A stretch of DNA of 64,000 bases from Enterococcus xiangfangensis (GTDB taxonomy: Bacteria > Bacillota > Bacilli > Lactobacillales > Enterococcaceae), in assembly GCF_005405365.1 (NCBI RefSeq), contig NZ_BJDX01000010.1:1-64000 (forward strand). Reading direction: 5' to 3'. Position numbers and translations under genes: made by a program. Positions 59,439 to 64,000 of the stretch are shown here, piece by piece (within the stretch, counting starts at the first letter, position 1; each line of letters starts with the position of its first letter). The notes beneath the pieces were generated by a model, which saw only the letters and a list, made by a program, of their open reading frames with translations, was not told the DNA's origin and did not search any database.

Positions 59439-61307
59439 TTATTGTCCTTTAAGTATTTCTTTTGCGATCAAGTGACAATATTGAACAGAACCAACCTCGT
59501 TAGGATGGACTTGATCGTCGTAAAACCAATCAATATGATCATTACTGAAACCATACCAGTCGATGAGATGGACATTTTTATATTGCTCCGCTGCGGCTGC
59601 CAATGTAGTGTTGACATCATTTTGCCAGCGGCGAGTCGGTACATGTGTATTGATAACAAAAACTTGATGCTTGTTTCCGAGTACATTCATAATCTGTACA
59701 AAATCATCTTGACTAAATGGACCGTTCGTCCCCAGACTCAATAAGATCGTATCATTCAGTTCGCCTTTATCTTTCAATGCTTGCAACAATGCTGGACTAT
59801 CTTTTAATTGTCGACCAACTTCACCGTCAACTATCATTTTCGGAAAAATCTCTGTCAGTCCCTTAGAACCTGCTAACAAAACAGAATCGCCAAAAGCTGT
59901 AACTTTCAGTTTTTTCGCTTTCGTCACTTCACGGTTGTTAAGGTGATATTTTTCACCTAAGGTTAGCGGTTTTTGAGAACTGTCAGTCGTCTGCTCTGTT
60001 TCAGCCGAATCGCTAGCCGTTGAACTCTCCGTTTTCTCTGCAGCTTTTTTATTTTGTTCAATTTGTTGCTGCAACGCTTGCTGTTCTGCATCTACTTTGT
60101 TCGTCGGCGCAATGATAATCCCAATCAACGCGATCAAGGTGAACAGACTAGAAAAGATAAAACCAATCTTTCTGCGGCTTTTGAGCGGTGCCCAAAAAGT
60201 TGTCTTCAAGGTAGCAAAGGTTTGACGATAATCGAATGTCCGCAACGGTTTTTCCACATAACGGTAAGAAAGCTCCGTGACAAACAAAATTAAAATAATT
60301 TCCATAATTGTGTGAAGCATCGTGTGATCGGCTACATTTATTTTGGCTTCATAAAAAATCATCACCGGAAATTGATACAAATAAATACCGTAACTACGTT
60401 TACCGATCCATGCAAAGACCGGATTTGTCAGCCAACGATTCAAACTTGCGCCAGGATGTGCTGTGATAGCAACCAGCAAGACACTTAACAAACTTACTAA
60501 AAAGATCCCGCCATAATACACAAAAGATAAATCGTTGCGTAAAAATATTAAAGCTAAGATCAATAAGATCAACGCCCCTAACCCAATACCGTTTAATACT
60601 TGCTTTGCTTGTACTGGAATTTGTGCTTTCAAGCGAGTACTTGGCCAAATAAAGGCTAAGGCTCCGCCCAACAAAATAGAAAACAACCGAGTATCGGTCC
60701 CATAATATACACGCGTCGGGTCTTGTCCGGGAACATATAAAACGGCCATCAAAATAGCAGATAGCAAAGCGGCTGCCATGATCCCCAGAAATATTTTTCC
60801 TTTATTTTTTACCAACTTGATCAGTAAAACAAAAATGATTGGCCAGATTAAATAATTTTGTGTTTCGACCGCCAGCGACCAAATATGTGTAAACGGCGAC
60901 TCGCTAGAAAAACGGTCAAAGTATGACATCCCATGATTGATCTGCCACCAGTTGTTGACATAGAGCAGGCTGCTGACAACGTTGCCTCTTAAATTATTCA
61001 AAAGATTTCGCTGAAACAAAGTGATATAAGCAGCAGATCCGATCAACATCGTAACCAATGCCGGATACAATCGTTTCATTCGTCGATAATAAAATTGTTT
61101 TATATCGATACGCTTCGTCTGATTCCATTCCTGCAGCAGCAAATCGGTGATCAAATAACCTGAAACTACAAAAAAAACAGTGACTCCTAAGTATCCGCCA
61201 CGCATTTGAGCAGGCATTAAATGATATAAAATGACGCCGATTACAGCCAATGAACGGATGCCGTCAAAACCTGTAATATAACGGCTATGCTTTAGTCTTT
61301 TTCCCAT
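59439..61307 (-). CDS. oatA: Peptidoglycan O-acetyltransferase OatA-like (acyltransferase 3 + SGNH)
   Basis: The 622-residue membrane protein has an acyltransferase-3 domain with ten or more membrane helices (RYITGFDGIRSLAVIGVILY; GYLGVTVFFVVSGYLITDLL), a Ser/Thr/Glu-rich linker (about 405-440) and an extracytoplasmic SGNH domain: TAFGDSVLLAGS (catalytic Ser), LSLGTNGPFS and DDQVHPNEVG (Asp, His). Such enzymes O-acetylate muramic acid and give lysozyme resistance in E. faecalis and S. aureus; teichoic-acid acetylation is the alternative. The start MGKRLKHSR follows AAGGAAAAT. Confidence 0.85.
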   Translation of the reverse strand: MGKRLKHSRYITGFDGIRSLAVIGVILYHLMPAQMRGGYLGVTVFFVVSGYLITDLLLQEWNQTKRIDIKQFYYRRMKRLYPALVTMLIGSAAYITLFQRNLLNNLRGNVVSSLLYVNNWWQINHGMSYFDRFSSESPFTHIWSLAVETQNYLIWPIIFVLLIKLVKNKGKIFLGIMAAALLSAILMAVLYVPGQDPTRVYYGTDTRLFSILLGGALAFIWPSTRLKAQIPVQAKQVLNGIGLGALILLILALIFLRNDLSFVYYGGIFLVSLLSVLLVAITAHPGASLNRWLTNPVFAWIGKRSYGIYLYQFPVMIFYEAKINVADHTMLHTIMEIILILFVTELSYRYVEKPLRTFDYRQTFATLKTTFWAPLKSRRKIGFIFSSLFTLIALIGIIIAPTNKVDAEQQALQQQIEQNKKAAEKTESSTASDSAETEQTTDSSQKPLTLGEKYHLNNREVTKAKKLKVTAFGDSVLLAGSKGLTEIFPKMIVDGEVGRQLKDSPALLQALKDKGELNDTILLSLGTNGPFSQDDFVQIMNVLGNKHQVFVINTHVPTRRWQNDVNTTLAAAAEQYKNVHLIDWYGFSNDHIDWFYDDQVHPNEVGSVQYCHLIAKEILKGQ

Positions 61308-61452
61308 ATTTTCCTTTTCCAACTTTACTATAGAATATCAAACTAACTATACGTATAAATCTAATAAACTGCAACAATTTCTTCATAAAAAAAGGATTTC
61401 CTAAAAAATTCAAATGCCTCTATCGGTCGATTCAGACCAATCTTGCCTTAAA

Positions 61453-61482
61453 GAAAAAAGCTGGGATCATTTTCCCAACTTT
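61453..61482 (-). terminator. Terminator of the YitT-family gene
   Basis: AGTTGGGA/TCCCAGCT stem with TTTTTTC on the minus strand, at the gene's end. Confidence 0.8.
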
Positions 61483-62362
61483 AATCCATTGATTCTTCAT
61501 AAAAACGGCCCATGATCCGCACATTTTCTGAAATGCTGACAAACGCATCTGGATCATTTTCCCGCATAATTGATTCTAGTAAAGGCAATTCAAAACGAGT
61601 CACAACAGTAAATAAAACGGTTTGTTTGTCATGTTTATACGCACCTTCTGCTTCATTGATAATGGTGATCCCGCGGCGCATCTGATCTTGGATACCATTG
61701 ATCACGCGTTCCGGACATTTTGTCACGATCATGACTTGCATCTTCCGTTGTTTCGTATAAAGAGCATCCGTCAATTTTCCGCTCATGAAGATTGCTAAAG
61801 CAGAGTAAAACATGTATTGCCAACTGAATAAAATTCCTGCCATCAACATGATTAGTACATTAAAAATAATCGAGATAGAACCGACAGATTTTCCCGTTCG
61901 TTTGCGGATCGTGATACTCAAAATATCGAGTCCGCCAGAAGACAAACCATTTTTTAACGCAAATCCGATGCCGACTCCCATGATCGCTCCGCCAAAAATT
62001 GCGCAGATGATTGGATCGCTCGTCAACGTCGTCTCTGGAATGATATGAATGAAAAACGATGTTAAAAAAACAGTGATGAAAGTGAAGATCGTAAACTTAT
62101 GACCAATCTTGAACCAAGCTAAGAAAAAAAGCGGCACATTGATCAAAAAGAGCGTCACAGATACCGGTACGGTAAAACCGATGACTCGATGCGATAAAGT
62201 GGTCAAGATTTGGGCAAATCCAGTGGCTCCGCTGGAATAGATATGACCTGGCTGGTAAAAAAAGTTCACGGCAATCGCCGCTAAAAATGCATAAACAACT
62301 GCGACAGATAATCGGGTGGCATAATCATGGTGCGGCCAGCCTTCTATCTTCTTTTTCATCAT
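61481..62362 (-). CDS. YitT-family membrane protein (DUF161/DUF2179)
   Basis: A 293-residue protein with five or six N-terminal membrane helices (YAFLAAIAVNFFYQPGHIYS; GATGFAQILT; SGGLDILSITIRKRTGKSVG) and a C-terminal DUF2179 cytosolic domain (about 205-285; MQVMIVTKCPERVINGIQDQ and FTVVTRFELPLLESIM). Role unknown; family members have been linked to stress. It is leftward behind GGCGAGAATAAC, with two possible Met starts (MMKKK). It comes after aspS in the same direction but with a terminator in between. Confidence 0.83.
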   Translation of the reverse strand: MMKKKIEGWPHHDYATRLSVAVVYAFLAAIAVNFFYQPGHIYSSGATGFAQILTTLSHRVIGFTVPVSVTLFLINVPLFFLAWFKIGHKFTIFTFITVFLTSFFIHIIPETTLTSDPIICAIFGGAIMGVGIGFALKNGLSSGGLDILSITIRKRTGKSVGSISIIFNVLIMLMAGILFSWQYMFYSALAIFMSGKLTDALYTKQRKMQVMIVTKCPERVINGIQDQMRRGITIINEAEGAYKHDKQTVLFTVVTRFELPLLESIMRENDPDAFVSISENVRIMGRFYEESMD

Positions 62363-62412
62363 GTTATTCTCGCCTCATTTCAAAATTTCACTCACATTAT
62401 ACGTATTCCTAA

Positions 62413-62450
62413 GAAAAAAAGAAAGCACCTGCCACAAAGGAAGGCGCTTA
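62413..62450 (-). terminator. Terminator of aspS
   Basis: AAGCGCCT/AGGTGCTT stem with TCTTTTTTT on the minus strand, 14 bp after the gene. Confidence 0.75.
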
Positions 62451-62463
62451 TCTTAGTGTTTTC

Positions 62464-64000
62464 TTATTCTTCTACTTTCGTAACGTCGATGCTCAATTCG
62501 TAAAGTTGCAATGGAGAAACTGTACTTGGTGCATCTGACATTGGATCAGCAGCTTTTCCGTTTTTAGGAAAGGCAATCACTTCACGAATATTGTCTTCAC
62601 CTGCTAGCAACATCGCAAAACGATCTAGCCCAAGAGCGATCCCGCCGATTGGAGGGAATCCATAATCCAATGCTTCTAATAAGAAACCAAATTGTTCATT
62701 GGCACTTTCACGAGTGAAACCTAGTGTTTCAAAGACTTGTTCTTGCAATTCACGTGTATTGATACGTAGTGAACCACCACCCAATTCATAACCGTTCAAG
62801 ACGATATCATACGCTTGCGCGTAAACTTTTTCTGGATGATCCTTCAAGTTAGGGATATCTTTTTCCATCGGCATTGTAAATGGATGGTGTGCAGAAACAT
62901 AGCGGCCTAATTCTTGATCAAATTCAAATTGTGGCCAATCTACGACCCACAAATAGTCAAAGCAATCTTCATCGATCAAACCAAGTTCTTTTCCGACTTT
63001 TGAACGAACTGCGCCTAACGCAGTTACGGCTGTTAAAAATTGATCCGCAGCGAACATCAACACATCGCCTGCTTCAGCATTTGTTGCTTGTTTCAATTCT
63101 TCACTGACACCGCCCATAAATTTCGCGATTGGTCCAGTTAATTCGCCATTTTCATCGACTTTAATCCAAGCCAATCCTTTTGCACCGAATTGTCCGACAA
63201 ATTGGCCCAAACGATCCAATTCTTTACGTGAATATTTGTCGGCTGCGTCTTTTGCATTCAACGCTTTTACGACACCGCCATTATCAGATGCCATGCGGAA
63301 GACTTTAAATTCAGTCGCTGCAGCAATTTCTGTTACATCGATCAGTTCCATCTCAAAACGAGTATCCGGTTTGTCTGAACCGTAACGTTCCATCGCTTCA
63401 TCCCAAGTGATCCGTGGAAACGGCAATGTCACTTCTACGCCGCGAACATCTTTCATAACTTGTGCGATCATCGCTTCTGTATATTCTTGGATTTCTTCAG
63501 CGGTTAAAAAGCTTGTTTCAATATCAATTTGAGTAAATTCTGGTTGACGGTCTCCACGTAAATCTTCATCACGGAAACAACGAACGATTTGATAATAGCG
63601 GTCAAAGCCAGCTGTCATCAATAACTGTTTCAAAATTTGCGGTGATTGCGGCAATGCGTAAAAATGACCGGCATGGACACGTGAGGGTACTAAATAATCA
63701 CGGGCACCTTCTGGCGTAGATTTTGCTAAGTAAGGTGTTTCAATATCTAAGAAATCATTGCCATCTAAGAAACGACGAACAGATTGTGTCAAACGGTGAC
63801 GCATCATTAGATTTTGTGTCATTTTTGGACGACGCAAGTCCATATAACGATATTTCAAACGAACTTCGTCGCTGATATTTTGTTCATCTTCAATTGAAAA
63901 CGGCGGTGTTTTGGCGCTGTTCAGAATCGTGATAGCTTCTCCCTTGACTTCGAAATCACCGGTTGCCATTTTTTTGTTCACAGAACCTGCATCACGACGA
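62464..64000 (-). CDS. aspS: Aspartate-tRNA ligase (C-terminal part, cut by window edge)
   Basis: At least 512 residues, with the frame open at the right edge, so the anticodon-binding N-terminal OB domain is missing. Class II synthetase motifs are present: motif 1 around [20 protein letters not shown], motif 2 [19 protein letters not shown], the bacterial GAD insertion (about residues 260-420), and motif 3 [13 protein letters not shown]. It charges tRNAAsp (or also tRNAAsn where discriminating ability is lost). hisS would be expected upstream. Confidence 0.95.
   Translation of the reverse strand, partial: RRDAGSVNKKMATGDFEVKGEAITILNSAKTPPFSIEDEQNISDEVRLKYRYMDLRRPKMTQNLMMRHRLTQSVRRFLDGNDFLDIETPYLAKSTPEGARDYLVPSRVHAGHFYALPQSPQILKQLLMTAGFDRYYQIVRCFRDEDLRGDRQPEFTQIDIETSFLTAEEIQEYTEAMIAQVMKDVRGVEVTLPFPRITWDEAMERYGSDKPDTRFEMELIDVTEIAAATEFKVFRMASDNGGVVKALNAKDAADKYSRKELDRLGQFVGQFGAKGLAWIKVDENGELTGPIAKFMGGVSEELKQATNAEAGDVLMFAADQFLTAVTALGAVRSKVGKELGLIDEDCFDYLWVVDWPQFEFDQELGRYVSAHHPFTMPMEKDIPNLKDHPEKVYAQAYDIVLNGYELGGGSLRINTRELQEQVFETLGFTRESANEQFGFLLEALDYGFPPIGGIALGLDRFAMLLAGEDNIREVIAFPKNGKAADPMSDAPSTVSPLQLYELSIDVTKVEE

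Overview
The window looks like a chromosomal segment of a low-GC Gram-positive, most likely an Enterococcus. The reasons are the gene content and order: a maltose phosphorylase locus with a maltose-6'-phosphate phosphatase, rpmG-secE-nusG, rplKA and rplJL, an spxA-mecA-coiA-pepF-spxH-relQ-nadK cluster, recD2, trmL, oatA, and strong AGGAGG ribosome binding sites with frequent TTG/GTG starts. The genus call is inference from gene sets; no species is claimed.

Layout. 1-250: tandem leftward promoters that probably drive an rRNA operon beyond the left edge. 274-7642: maltose locus, with mapP and malT leftward, and malP-pgmB-malR rightward from a shared control region holding LacI-type operators. 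7681-11966: metallophosphoesterase, small membrane protein, amino-acid permease, ohr and a lipoprotein. 12063-21422: a roughly 9.3 kb integrated element (below). 21407-29124: rplL, rplJ (with L10 leader), rplA, rplK, then serine dehydratase, lactate oxidase and a DUF915-type lipoprotein, then nusG-secE-rpmG. 29446-43884: CBS protein, queT under a preQ1 riboswitch, lipid kinase, recD2, RNA methyltransferases, mgtE, pseudouridine synthase, nadK, relQ, CYTH and spxH. 44147-50079: pepF, coiA, mecA, spxA and a HAD hydrolase. 50095-64000: SNF2 helicase, sbcC-sbcD, plsC, trmN6, a GIY-YIG protein, oatA, a YitT protein and the 3' part of aspS.

The most interesting part is the 12063-21422 element. It is bounded by 80-bp imperfect direct repeats (74/80 identical) made of the last codons of rplL plus its terminator. 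It carries a tyrosine integrase next to rplL, a repressor transcribed in the same direction, and a divergent Cro-like gene followed by an excisionase-like gene, small unknown genes, a replisome-organizer/DnaD-type replication gene with iteron-like repeats inside it, and a terminase-small-subunit-like gene with several short unknown genes. No capsid, portal, large terminase, tail or lysis gene is present. This order (int-repressor | cro-xis-rep-terS) is that of a phage-inducible chromosomal island, i.e. a phage satellite. Its unknown genes include a Cys-His-Asp (transglutaminase/papain-like) protein bracketed by exact 13-bp repeats, and a packaging-region gene set sharing an EIxxLKxIV helix motif with TerS.

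Other items worth a look are two candidate small RNAs with their own promoters and terminators (about 8538-8680 and 36125-36240), a promoter-terminator unit ahead of the satellite terS operon, a long intergenic palindrome at 31148-31219, and a Nudix protein lacking catalytic glutamates.
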